Of a DNA stretch of 64,000 bases, positions 55,673-64,000 are shown one piece after another (position 1 is the first letter of the stretch; every line of letters begins with the position of its first letter). Origin of the DNA: Flagellimonas chongwuensis. Its GTDB lineage: Bacteria > Bacteroidota > Bacteroidia > Flavobacteriales > Flavobacteriaceae. The DNA lies in assembly GCF_013376415.1 (NCBI RefSeq), contig NZ_WYET01000001.1, positions 372,001 through 436,000 on the forward strand, in the 5' to 3' direction. The translations under genes were made by a program, and so were the position numbers. The notes under the pieces were generated by a model. It had not been told where the DNA came from and searched no databases. It was given only the letters and a program-made list of their open reading frames with translations.

Positions 55673-56503
55673 TTATTTCTTCTTTTTTAGAATGTAGATC
55701 AACGAAGAATGCTCTTTGGTAAATATGGCTTTGAGGTTGGACCATAGTCCTACCAAAAATGCACTAACGAGGTACAGTTTGTTTCCTCGATACTTTTCGG
55801 ACAGCATTGATACATAAAAAGCATCGAACCACATCGGTTCAATTTTTACCACTTCCATTTGATGTGGGACAAAAAGTTTGGAAATCGATGTTCTTGAAAA
55901 ATGCCAAAGGTGTCTTGGAACGTCAAAAGCCGCCCAATGGGATGAATAGTGTTTGGCATCATAGGATTTAAAGTTGGGGACAGCAATCACCAAGACACCG
56001 TCCTCTTCCAATAGTTGGACCAAGGTTTCTATCTGCTCCTTCAAATTGGGCAAATGCTCGAGAACATGCCAAAGGGTGATGGCCTGGAATTTTTGTCCGG
56101 CCACATACTCTACACTTGAAAATAGTCGGACTCCTTTTTGCTCAGCAAGTTTTCTTGCTTTGTCATTTGGGTCCACTCCTGTTGCTTGAAAACCTGAATT
56201 TTGGGCCGCAATCAAAAAATCACCGGTTCCAGCACCCAAATCGAGTAGATTTTGTACGTCATCTAATTGATTTTCAACTATTTGAATCTTATTTTTAAGA
56301 TTTTTAGCTTTTACTGATTGATACAGCCTGTCCGTGAAAGAAGATTTGGAGTCAGTATGGGAAATATAGTCTTCGCTTTCGTAGTAAGGAGCCAAATTCT
56401 CGGGTTGCGGTTGGGTCACTAGCATATCCAATTCTTCATCCCAATGCAATTCGAACTGTTCTCCAGAAACAGAAAAGTCTTTAGTTTTTAAAAACAACTT
56501 CAT
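55673..56503 (-). CDS. Class I SAM-dependent methyltransferase
   Basis: 276 residues. Motif I is LLDLGAGTGDFLIAAQNSGF (about 91-110), the acidic end of strand 2 is VDPNDKA, and the conserved ALWHVLEHLPNLKEQ follows (about 143-157), as in UbiG/small-molecule methyltransferases. The N-terminal 50 residues (HWDEELDMLVTQPQPENLAPYYESEDYISH) match methyltransferases often encoded in Bacteroidota envelope loci. Substrate unknown. It overlaps the end of the broken lipoprotein gene by 23 bases. Confidence 0.88.
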   Translation of the reverse strand: MKLFLKTKDFSVSGEQFELHWDEELDMLVTQPQPENLAPYYESEDYISHTDSKSSFTDRLYQSVKAKNLKNKIQIVENQLDDVQNLLDLGAGTGDFLIAAQNSGFQATGVDPNDKARKLAEQKGVRLFSSVEYVAGQKFQAITLWHVLEHLPNLKEQIETLVQLLEEDGVLVIAVPNFKSYDAKHYSSHWAAFDVPRHLWHFSRTSISKLFVPHQMEVVKIEPMWFDAFYVSMLSEKYRGNKLYLVSAFLVGLWSNLKAIFTKEHSSLIYILKKKK

Positions 56504-57026
56504 TATAGTTATCGGTTGTCAAATATTCGTTTTTCAATTCCCGAAGATAGGACAAAACCATTTCTCTTGAAATTGAATCTTCAGATAAACAATCCTCTTC
56601 CGTATCACTAAAAACTTCCACGGCAATGTACCAGTTTCCAACTCGTGTGGCATAAGCATCTTCAAGAATCGGGTCCATATCTGCCGATTTGGTTAACGCC
56701 ACATCTAAGGCCACGGGAATTAAATTTATGGTCTTCGTCGGAATCTCAACCTCGTAAAACGAAAAGTAAAATGTATTGTCATTGACCGAAAAGGGAACCT
56801 ATACATCTACATAATAATCGTCGAGTTGAAACTTTGTATTGATATATTCGTAAAATTCGTTCGCATCTTTCGGGTCTTCAAAAACGAAGACACTCTTCTT
56901 TGGAAGTCCCTTTTTAAAACGTTTGCCTTGGATCAATTTATAGTCCTTTATGTTTGGAGCAATCCGTAACGGAATACAGGAACTCAAAAGGACCAAAACA
57001 AAAATAGATGGTAAAAATCGTTTCAT
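56481..57026 (-). pseudogene. Lipoprotein gene interrupted by an in-frame TAG
   Basis: Two consecutive open stretches lie in the same frame, separated only by a TAG at 56799-56801. The first (ATG 57026) encodes MKRFLPSIFVLVLLSSC, a lipoprotein signal with Cys17, and runs to NTKFQLDDYYVDV. After the TAG, 28 further sense codons (VPFSVNDNTFYFSFYEVEIP...) join without shift to the longer second part ending NYNEVVFKN. The combined 180-codon reading looks like one conserved flavobacterial lipoprotein. Either a recent nonsense mutation, a sequencing error or stop readthrough. The reading frame downstream shows no decay. Confidence 0.75.
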
Positions 57027-57099
57027 CTGGCGTAGTGTTAAGCCAAAAATGAAATCAAAAACTGAGCCATTTACATATAAGAGGAAAAACAAAAAATTG

Positions 57100-57115
57100 T
57101 GTTCCACGTGGAACA
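57100..57115. promoter_or_regulatory. parS-like ParB binding site 1
   Basis: TGTTCCACGTGGAACA is a perfect 16-base palindrome close to the bacterial parS consensus (TGTTTCACGTGAAACA). It lies 10 bases beyond the mnmG stop, in the upstream region of the broken lipoprotein gene. ParB would spread from such sites to organise the chromosome origin region. Confidence 0.75.
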
Positions 57116-57125
57116 AGTCTTTGGC

Positions 57126-58994
57126 TTATCTCCCCAAATACACCAAAAGAACGCTTATATCAGCTGGAGAAACTCCGCTAATCCGTGATGCCTGCGATAT
57201 GGTAACCGGTCGAATGGCTTCCATTTTCTCCCTTGCTTCATAGGACAAGGATTTAAGTTTTGAATAATCGAAGTTGTCGGGAATACGAACATTCTCCAAT
57301 CGCTGAAGTTTATCCGCATTTGTTTTTTCCTTTTCGATGTACCCGGAATATTTCACTTGAATCTCGGCCTGTTCCAACACCTCTGTGTCCAACTTGTTTT
57401 CCTTTACAAATTCAGAAACAGCGTCCAGTTGAAGCATGTGTTCCATGGTAACTTTTGGCCTTGAAAAGACCTTGAACAATTTATCGGATTGCTTTACCAA
57501 AGACGAATCCAAAGATTCCAAAATAGGATTTATTTCATCGGTGGTGAAGCTGGTCTTCTTAAAGAAGTCGACAAAATTATCAGACTTGCTCATCTTCACT
57601 TCCATCCGTTTTAGGCGCTCTTCCTTTGCCAAGCCTATTTCATATCCCTTTGGCGTCAATCTTAAATCGGCGTTATCCTGTCGCAACAAGGTGCGGTACT
57701 CTGCTCTAGAGGTAAACATTCGATAAGGTTCTTCTGTCCCTTTTGTAATCAAATCATCGACCAGAACTCCTATATAGGCCTCATCTCTTTTTAGGATAAA
57801 TGGTTCCCTTTCATTAATTTTTAAGTGAGCATTTATCCCGGCCATCAAACCTTGCGAAGCTGCTTCTTCATATCCGGTAGTGCCGTTAATCTGTCCAGCG
57901 AAATACAGGTTGTTAACCAACTTAGTTTCGAGCGTATGCTTCAATTGTGTAGGCGGAAAATAATCATATTCGATTGCATACCCCGGTCTAAAAAACTTGA
58001 CATGCTCAAACCCTTTCACCGACTTTAGAGCTTTGTATTGAACATCTTCTGGAAGGGACGTTGAGAATCCATTTACGTATACCTCCACCGTATTCCAGCC
58101 TTCTGGCTCCACAAATATTTGATGGGAATCCTTATCGGCAAAGCGATTGATCTTATCCTCTATTGACGGACAATATCGTGGGCCTAAACTTTGAATTCTA
58201 CCGTTGAACATAGGTGACCTATCGAATCCTTCTCGTAATAAATCGTGCACCAATTTACTGGTGTGTGTCATATGACAATCACGTTGTGTTTGAAGAATAG
58301 GTGTATTTAAATAGGAAAACTTTTCTGGGTGATCATCCCCTGGTTGAGGAATCATTTTGGAATAATCCAAAGACCTCCCATCCACCCGTGGAGGGGTTCC
58401 CGTTTTCATCCGTCCGCTATCAAAACCAAGTTCAACCAATTGCTCGGTTATTCCTGTTGCAGCTTTTTCACCAGCTCTACCTCCACCCAATTGCTTTTCA
58501 CCAATATGAATCAATCCATTCAAAAAAGTGCCATTGGTAAGCACTACCGCCTTGGCACGGATCTCTAATCCTAAACTGGTTTTTACCCCTACTACCTTGT
58601 CACCTTCAATCAAAAGACCGTTGACCATCTCCTGATAAAAATCTGCATTGGAGGTGTTCTCCAAAGCCATTCTCCATTCCTCTGCAAAACGCATGCGGTC
58701 ATTCTGTGCACGTGGGCTCCACATTGCCGGCCCCTTAGATTTGTTCAACATCTTAAACTGTATGGCAGACTTGTCCGTAACAATTCCACTATATCCGCCA
58801 AGGGCATCTATCTCCCGAACAATTTGCCCTTTGGCTATACCACCCATAGCAGGGTTACAAGACATTTGCCCAATAGTTTGAAGGTTCATTGTAACCAACA
58901 AAGTACTAGAACCCATATTGGCCGCGGCGGCTGTTGCCTCGGCTCCGGCGTGTCCTCCTCCTACTACAATAACATCATACTCCTTTTCAAACAT
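57126..58994 (-). CDS. mnmG: tRNA uridine-5-carboxymethylaminomethyl modification enzyme MnmG
   Basis: 622 residues, FAD-dependent; with MnmE modifies U34 of certain tRNAs. FAD motif VGGGHAGAEAA (residues 11-21), GQMSCNPAMGGIAKGQIVREIDALGG, the C-terminal GYIEKEK and helical tail are canonical. In many bacteria this gene lies near the replication origin. Two parS-like palindromes flank it. Stop at 57126, start 2 bases after the ybeY stop. Confidence 0.98.
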   Translation of the reverse strand: MFEKEYDVIVVGGGHAGAEATAAAANMGSSTLLVTMNLQTIGQMSCNPAMGGIAKGQIVREIDALGGYSGIVTDKSAIQFKMLNKSKGPAMWSPRAQNDRMRFAEEWRMALENTSNADFYQEMVNGLLIEGDKVVGVKTSLGLEIRAKAVVLTNGTFLNGLIHIGEKQLGGGRAGEKAATGITEQLVELGFDSGRMKTGTPPRVDGRSLDYSKMIPQPGDDHPEKFSYLNTPILQTQRDCHMTHTSKLVHDLLREGFDRSPMFNGRIQSLGPRYCPSIEDKINRFADKDSHQIFVEPEGWNTVEVYVNGFSTSLPEDVQYKALKSVKGFEHVKFFRPGYAIEYDYFPPTQLKHTLETKLVNNLYFAGQINGTTGYEEAASQGLMAGINAHLKINEREPFILKRDEAYIGVLVDDLITKGTEEPYRMFTSRAEYRTLLRQDNADLRLTPKGYEIGLAKEERLKRMEVKMSKSDNFVDFFKKTSFTTDEINPILESLDSSLVKQSDKLFKVFSRPKVTMEHMLQLDAVSEFVKENKLDTEVLEQAEIQVKYSGYIEKEKTNADKLQRLENVRIPDNFDYSKLKSLSYEAREKMEAIRPVTISQASRISGVSPADISVLLVYLGR

Positions 58995-58996
58995 AT

Positions 58997-59416
58997 CTAT
59001 GGTTCCACGTGGAACATTTTAATCTTTTCATCTTCTTTATCACGCATCAACTTGGACTCTTCTTTACTCTTGTCTCCATATCCCGCGAGATGCAAAATAC
59101 CATGACTCATCACCCGGCGGAGTTCGTTTAAAACATCTTCTTCAAACTCCTTGGCATTCTCTTTAACTCTATCAGTTGAAATAAAAATATCACCTGAAAT
59201 GGTACTCCCATCTGTATAGTCAAAAGTAATAATGTCCGTGAAGGTATCATGTTTTAAATACTCCTGATTCAGCTCCAACAAATATTCATCTGTGCAAAAA
59301 ATATAATCCACTTGACCGACAGAAAATCCTTCGGATTGTATAACCCTATTTACCCAATCGGCATACTTGGATTTGTCCTCGATCAGCAAATCACTTTTAA
59401 AATGAAACTCAATCAT
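58997..59416 (-). CDS. ybeY: Endoribonuclease YbeY (rRNA maturation factor)
   Basis: 139 residues. Single-strand endoribonuclease needed for 16S rRNA 3' maturation and ribosome quality control. The zinc site appears as SHGILHLAGYGDKSKEE: His105 and His109 are present, but the third ligand His of the usual GYDH is replaced by Asp115-Lys116, a variant I associate with Bacteroidota. The last codons (FHVEP) encode the second parS-like palindrome. Its start overlaps the DUF4175 stop by 8 bases. Confidence 0.93.
   Translation of the reverse strand: MIEFHFKSDLLIEDKSKYADWVNRVIQSEGFSVGQVDYIFCTDEYLLELNQEYLKHDTFTDIITFDYTDGSTISGDIFISTDRVKENAKEFEEDVLNELRRVMSHGILHLAGYGDKSKEESKLMRDKEDEKIKMFHVEP
59002..59015. 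promoter_or_regulatory. parS-like ParB binding site 2 inside the end of ybeY
   Basis: GTTCCACGTGGAAC, a perfect 14-base palindrome identical to the core of site 1, 1901 bases away on the other side of mnmG. It is read through as the last codons of ybeY (MFHVEP), so the coding sequence tolerates it. Confidence 0.75.
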
Positions 59417-62400
59417 TATCGAAATAAACCTTTACCTTCCTTTCAAAATTTTGCCGCAAAGGTAATGCTTGTCTATTTAATATTTCAATGCTATTCCGGT
59501 AATCTTGAAGCAGTTCTGGTTTGGTGGTAACCGGGTTTACATATTGATTTACATTAGTATTGCTTTCACGCTCCTTTTTTTCTCCCTGCTCCATGGAAGC
59601 GTTCTCCAACTTCATCAATTGATGTTGAATATTGTTTGCCTTGCTCCGGGTTCGGTCTGTGATGCCATTCTCCAACAAATCGTTTTCAAAATCCTCCATT
59701 TGTTGGATTAATTTTTTAGCAAGATTCTTGTCGGACTGTTGCATGATATCTTCCAACTGCCGTTCCAAGTTTTCTCTTAGGAACTGCTGTTCCTTATAAA
59801 TCTCATACACCTCATTAAGATTCATTTCATCAAGTCCATTTCCAGTTGATTGTCCTTCCTCACCCTGACCAGAGCCTTGCCCTCTTTCTCCTTTATCACC
59901 TTCCTGTCCGTTCTCACCTTTACCTTGATTGCCCTGTTGACCTTCTTGTTGGCCCCCTTCATTTTCACCACTTTGTTGGCCTTGCCCTTCCGAGGGTTTA
60001 CCCTGCTGGCCAGACCCATTCATTTTTTCCTGAATGCCTTGCTGACCTTTTATAATGTCTGGCAACTGAAAGTCTTGACCCTCTCCTCCACTTCCTTGAC
60101 TAGGGCTCATATTCTGTTGCATGTTGTCCAAAATATTGGCCAGAAAATCTGCAAGTGCATTGGTGGCATTGATAACATATTGTTGATATGAAGCTCCCTG
60201 ATAAATTTGATTCTCGGCTATACTTTCTAGTGATTTATCAATGTTATAATAAACTTCGGTAATCTGCTCGTTTACGAATTCAGACAACTCTGCCCTGCGT
60301 AGAGAAAGTGCGAAAAGACTATCATCCACATGTTCAAATAACCTCCTTAAGTTTTGCTGGTCCTTTACTGTGCGTGAAAACTGTGAAATGTCAACATCGG
60401 CAGTTTGTATTTTGTCAAAAAGGTTCTCTTGTTTAAAAGAAAATGTGACCAGATTATCCAAAATTTGACGGAGCATTTCAGCATCCTCAGCATCACTTTC
60501 TCCTCCACCCATGGAGCTAGACTTCATGGACTGGCTCATCTCACGCATTTTCTGTGCAGCAGATTTTTGCTTTTTGGTTGCATTGTTCTCTGCTTTTCTC
60601 TTATCGTCGGTCTGGGAGGATTGTTCCATTCCTTGGTGCTTATTGATTTCCTCCAAAGCATCCTTTTGGTCCTCTTTTACTGCATCGGTCTTGTTCTTAT
60701 CCGTATTTAATTCCAAAGGCTTTTGCAATTGTTCGTTGTCCTTCTCCAATTCACGTATTTCTTTTTCCAGATCATTGAAATCCTCATTAAGCTTTTGTTG
60801 TTCTTTATCACTAAAATCTTGACCTAGCTTTAACTCTGAAAGTGTTTCCTGTTTTTTAGCCAATTCATCCAGTTCTTTGGAAATTTGGGAAGCTTTCTCA
60901 GTAACATAATAACGTTTTGTCAACTCTAAAATTTGCTCTAGGTTACGGTTGTTCTTTCCTTGATTTTTACCCAACTCTTCCAACCGTCTTTGCAAATCTT
61001 CCTTATCGATTTTTTCAGCAATTTTTTCAAGCTCTTCGAGTAGGGCGGCATTCTTTTTTGCTTCGGCTTCTTGACGTTCCAAACGTTCTTGAAGCATCTT
61101 CTTCATTTCTGTATCCTCAGAATCTTTATCAATGCTTTTGTTCAGATCTTGACTGAACTTCTGCATCAACTCTTCTTGCCTCTTCTGTTGTTGCAAGAAA
61201 TTTTTAATCTGGCTTTTATCCTCAAAACTCAGGGATTTTTCTTCTTTCTGAAGATTGTTCAGCTCCGATAATTTTTCCTCTTGCTCTTTAAAAGATTTCA
61301 AAGACTCACCCATTTTGTTCAAAGTGGTGTTCTGAAACTCTAATTCTTTGTTATTCAATTCGTTATCGTTATAAAGGGTAGCATCAAAGACAGCACTTTT
61401 GGTAATCTTTCCTCCCCTAATCCCGTCATTATCAACGATTTCAAAGAACAACTTGTATCTTTTTCCGGACTCAAGGGATAAACCAGATGGAAATGTATAG
61501 TAGAACTGATAGACATTTGTATTTGGACGTTCTAGAGATAACCGTTGTATTGCATTAGCATCGTCGGATGGATAACAGACCAATCGAATCTCACTTAAAC
61601 CATGATCATCAGCAGCTTGACCCGTATAGTAAGACTCATTCGGGTTCAAAGAATCGAGAACCTGATCTACCTGGACGGTCGCCTTGGCATCCTTGACAAC
61701 ATTCAATCGATAAGCTAACCTTTCAAAATCCTCAACCCTTTTGTTCGAAGTGGTCAACTTATACTCAAAATCAGCATACAATCGTTTTGTTTTGGAAAAA
61801 AGGTTATTCTCCTTTGTGAAAGAAAGCGTTGTGTCCGCCGAAATCATTTTAATATCTTCAACATAGTCTCCTTGAATCTTCCAAGTAACTTTTGTCCCTT
61901 CTGGAACTTCTGCATTACCCGTTCCAGTAATTGTTTCGGACATGAGGTTAAGATACTTCGGGTACTCCAATTCCAGTGTAAAATCGACTAAAGTAGGCGT
62001 CCTAAAACTACTTACATTATAACTTCTGGAATTCCAACCGTTCGCCGACAAATAAAAACTCGCTTCAGGAACAGGTGGTTGAAAAGTATATTCATAATAC
62101 GACCCTCTATTCTGCATTAAAAGTGCTTCGCCGTTCACCACAATTTCCACATTGTCCGGACGCACATCCCCAACTGTCTTCACTTGTATTGTCAACGCCT
62201 CGTTGTCCATCACTTCCAATGTGGAGTTCATAACCTGAAAGGTAAATGGCGCTGGTTTTTCGTAGGCCATATCGTAGTGCATTACCCTTTGGTGTGAATT
62301 AAAAAAAGAAACGATGTCGCCGGTTATCCAAATCAAAGTGAAAATAAATATTGGAATTATGATGTATTTCGCGTAGGCATAACTTTCCTTCAAATTAACG

Positions 62401-62828
62401 GCCTGAGCAAATGGTACAGGCCCCAAACTGGATGCTCGCTGCTCGATACTGGCCAATAGCAAATCTGACTTTTGTGGGTTTTCGGACAACTCTAATAAAT
62501 TCAACAACTTGTCATCCACATCAGGAAAGTGCTTTCCTATCAACTTGGACGCGGCTTTATTATCAATCCCCTTTCTCATTCTGAAGAGGTACATCAACGG
62601 TACAACTACATATCGAAATAACAAATAGACTTCAACAATTACAAAAAGGACGAACAACATCAATCTCCAAGAATTATCCAACCAAAGGAGATATTCAAAA
62701 GAGGTAATGGCAATCCAAAACATGGTGCCCAAGGTTAAAAACAAGAAAATCCCCTTTATCAATTGCTTGGTATAAAACCTTTTGATAAAGCTCTCCAGCT
62801 TAGCCAATATGTTCTGATATGCACTCAA
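59409..62828 (-). CDS. DUF4175 family membrane protein with long coiled coil
   Basis: 1139 residues. Two N-terminal TMs (about 25-70), a third at about 150-172, a beta-rich periplasmic part (about 185-480), then an extremely charged coiled coil (about 520-760) and a Gly/Gln/Glu repeat tract (about 930-1005, e.g. GQQSGENEGGQQEGQQGNQG), ending in another helix. I recognise the Bacteroidota DUF4175 family. Function unknown; the layout suggests a tether or scaffold across the periplasm. TTG start at 62828, the only fit in frame. Confidence 0.88.
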   Translation of the reverse strand: MSAYQNILAKLESFIKRFYTKQLIKGIFLFLTLGTMFWIAITSFEYLLWLDNSWRLMLFVLFVIVEVYLLFRYVVVPLMYLFRMRKGIDNKAASKLIGKHFPDVDDKLLNLLELSENPQKSDLLLASIEQRASSLGPVPFAQAVNLKESYAYAKYIIIPIFIFTLIWITGDIVSFFNSHQRVMHYDMAYEKPAPFTFQVMNSTLEVMDNEALTIQVKTVGDVRPDNVEIVVNGEALLMQNRGSYYEYTFQPPVPEASFYLSANGWNSRSYNVSSFRTPTLVDFTLELEYPKYLNLMSETITGTGNAEVPEGTKVTWKIQGDYVEDIKMISADTTLSFTKENNLFSKTKRLYADFEYKLTTSNKRVEDFERLAYRLNVVKDAKATVQVDQVLDSLNPNESYYTGQAADDHGLSEIRLVCYPSDDANAIQRLSLERPNTNVYQFYYTFPSGLSLESGKRYKLFFEIVDNDGIRGGKITKSAVFDATLYNDNELNNKELEFQNTTLNKMGESLKSFKEQEEKLSELNNLQKEEKSLSFEDKSQIKNFLQQQKRQEELMQKFSQDLNKSIDKDSEDTEMKKMLQERLERQEAEAKKNAALLEELEKIAEKIDKEDLQRRLEELGKNQGKNNRNLEQILELTKRYYVTEKASQISKELDELAKKQETLSELKLGQDFSDKEQQKLNEDFNDLEKEIRELEKDNEQLQKPLELNTDKNKTDAVKEDQKDALEEINKHQGMEQSSQTDDKRKAENNATKKQKSAAQKMREMSQSMKSSSMGGGESDAEDAEMLRQILDNLVTFSFKQENLFDKIQTADVDISQFSRTVKDQQNLRRLFEHVDDSLFALSLRRAELSEFVNEQITEVYYNIDKSLESIAENQIYQGASYQQYVINATNALADFLANILDNMQQNMSPSQGSGGEGQDFQLPDIIKGQQGIQEKMNGSGQQGKPSEGQGQQSGENEGGQQEGQQGNQGKGENGQEGDKGERGQGSGQGEEGQSTGNGLDEMNLNEVYEIYKEQQFLRENLERQLEDIMQQSDKNLAKKLIQQMEDFENDLLENGITDRTRSKANNIQHQLMKLENASMEQGEKKERESNTNVNQYVNPVTTKPELLQDYRNSIEILNRQALPLRQNFERKVKVYFDND

Positions 62829-62942
62829 AATGATGAATTTGTATTACCAAATTACCCGATCCGTTGGAAAAGAGCAGAAAAAATTTGTTAAACCTCCTTT
62901 TACCAAACCTTTGGAAATATTGAAACACGCTGCTACAACCCT

Positions 62943-62972
62943 TTTCAATTCATCGGTATCAATGTATCTTTG
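62943..62972 (+). promoter_or_regulatory. Possible promoter of gltX
   Basis: TATCTTTG at 62965-62972 matches the TAnnTTTG -7 box, 20 bases before the gltX ATG. A weak T-rich -33 part (TTTTC) is at 62942-62946. The region is shared with the divergent DUF4175 start. Confidence 0.4.
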
Positions 62973-62992
62973 CGTTCCAATACAGCCCTATT

Positions 62993-64000
62993 ATGAATCA
63001 AAAAGTACGAGTTCGATTTGCACCAAGCCCAACAGGACCCTTACATATCGGTGGTCTTCGCACTGCTTTGTTCAACTATTTGTTCGCTAAAAAAAATGAT
63101 GGTGACTTTGTACTTCGCATTGAAGATACAGACCAAAACCGCTTTGTTGAAGGCGCGGAAGCATATATTATCGAGGCGTTGAACTGGTGCGGTATTCCTT
63201 TTGATGAAGGGCCTGGAAAAGAAGGTGACTTTGGACCGTATAGACAGAGCGAGCGCAAACAATTGTACAAATCATACGCTCTCGAGCTTATTCAAAAGGG
63301 TAAGGCATATTATGCTTTTGACACAGCTGAAGTTTTGGACCAACATAGGAAAGACCATGAGGCCAAAGGGAAAACATTTATCTATAATTGGCATAATCGT
63401 TTAAAACTGACCAACTCTCTTTCATTGACCAATGAGGAGGTCAAGGCTAAGATTGCTGCAGGTGAGGATTACGTAATCAGGTTTAAGTCTCCTGAGAATA
63501 AAGAATTACTCCTTAAAGATATTATCCGCGGAGAAATAAAAATAGATTCAAATATCCTTGATGACAAGGTGCTGTTCAAAAGTGATGGAATGCCCACCTA
63601 TCATTTGGCCAACATTGTTGATGACCACTTAATGCAAATTACCCATGTTATCCGGGGAGAAGAATGGTTACCGTCCTTAGCGTTGCATTCCCTATTGTAT
63701 GATGCTTTTGGTTGGGATGCTCCGGAATTTGCCCATCTTCCCTTGATCATGAAACCTGTGGGCAAAGGAAAATTGAGTAAGCGTGATGGAGAAAAAGGAG
63801 GCTTCCCTGTTTTTCCGCTCACGTGGAACCAATCCGAAGGATATCGTGAGGCCGGTTTCTTCCCTGAAGCCGTGGTGAACTTTTTGGCTTTGTTGGGATG
63901 GAATCCTGGAACAGAGCAAGAAATATTTACTTTAGAGGAATTGATAGACTCCTTTACTTTGGAGCGGGTAAACAAATCAGGTGCACGTTTCGACCCAGAA
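62993..64000 (+). CDS. gltX: Glutamate--tRNA ligase (3' end cut by window)
   Basis: Charges tRNA-Glu. The open frame from ATG 62993 runs to the window end (336 residues of about 500). Class I signature HIGG at residues 18-21 within [11 protein letters not shown], Rossmann insertion, and the KMSKS-equivalent KLSKRDG starting at Lys260. Divergent from DUF4175, 164 bases apart. Identification is certain; only the anticodon-binding end is missing. Confidence 0.97.
   Translation, partial: MNQKVRVRFAPSPTGPLHIGGLRTALFNYLFAKKNDGDFVLRIEDTDQNRFVEGAEAYIIEALNWCGIPFDEGPGKEGDFGPYRQSERKQLYKSYALELIQKGKAYYAFDTAEVLDQHRKDHEAKGKTFIYNWHNRLKLTNSLSLTNEEVKAKIAAGEDYVIRFKSPENKELLLKDIIRGEIKIDSNILDDKVLFKSDGMPTYHLANIVDDHLMQITHVIRGEEWLPSLALHSLLYDAFGWDAPEFAHLPLIMKPVGKGKLSKRDGEKGGFPVFPLTWNQSEGYREAGFFPEAVVNFLALLGWNPGTEQEIFTLEELIDSFTLERVNKSGARFDPE

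Noticed and set aside
63817..63834. CACGTGGAAC half-match to the parS-like site in gltX
   Set aside because: Only one arm matches; the palindrome is not complete and it lies within coding sequence.
1..64000. CRISPR arrays, tRNA or rRNA genes, transposases, phage or defence islands
   Set aside because: Looked for on both strands; no spaced direct repeats, no RNA-gene signature and no transposase, integrase, nuclease or toxin-antitoxin proteins were recognised.

Overview
The window is a chromosomal stretch from a member of the Bacteroidota, most likely a marine Flavobacteriaceae (a Muricauda/Flagellimonas-type genome is my best guess; the genus is not proven). The indications are a SprE/PorW-type gliding and type IX secretion lipoprotein, a PorE-like OmpA protein, many flavobacterial DUF families (DUF4175, DUF4254, DUF4837, DUF5687, DUF6168, DUF6341, DUF6427, DUF6747, DUF6909), -7 boxes of the TAnnTTTG type, several TTG starts and moderate to low GC. 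No rRNA, tRNA, CRISPR array, insertion sequence or phage gene was seen. No gap between genes exceeds 300 bases.

Layout. 1-7.6 kb (minus strand): a reading unit running sprE-like lipoprotein, bactofilin, AtpZ, DUF6168 membrane protein, atpB, atpE, atpF, atpH, atpA; atpA is cut by the left edge. 7.6-9.8 kb: ABC exporter pair. 9.9-14.2 kb: ferredoxin-type reductase, patatin phospholipase, fasciclin protein and a two-gene arsenosugar unit (peroxidase-like protein and ArsS). 14.2-19.4 kb: lipoprotein, GT9/DUF4254 pair, DUF6427, DUF6341 and purD. 19.6-40.3 kb: a large surface-polysaccharide locus on the minus strand, read from about 40.3 kb down to 19.6 kb: Wzz-like protein, dTDP-rhamnose genes, UDP-ManNAcA genes, flippase, acyl- and glycosyltransferases, two Wzy/WaaL-type membrane proteins, a PL8 polysaccharide lyase, a heparinase II/III protein, a WbuB-like transferase, a WecA/MraY-type initiating transferase and UDP-xylose synthase. 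40.3-44.4 kb: DUF6909, GH3-like and M23 genes. 44.5-51.4 kb: tatA, PorE-like OmpA, small DUF6747 protein, DUF4837 lipoprotein, LysM transglycosylase, pgk. 51.6-54.9 kb: holB followed by small membrane proteins and a Crp/Fnr regulator. 54.9-64 kb: Skp/OmpH, methyltransferase, a lipoprotein gene broken by one in-frame TAG, mnmG bracketed by two parS-like palindromes, ybeY, DUF4175 and the start of gltX.

How it fits together. The polysaccharide locus carries its own activated-sugar supply (rhamnose, ManNAcA, xylose), lipid-linked initiation, flipping and polymerisation, plus two lyase-fold enzymes that would act on uronic-acid polymers. The simplest reading is an acidic exopolysaccharide or capsule with built-in trimming enzymes. 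Its central part (about 26.6-33.5 kb) is visibly more AT-rich than its flanks, as expected for an exchangeable antigen cassette. The points most worth checking are this lyase-containing locus, the in-frame stop in the 56.5-57.0 kb lipoprotein gene, the parS-like pair, the hairpin behind atpE and the duplicated glycine-zipper protein at 53.2 kb.
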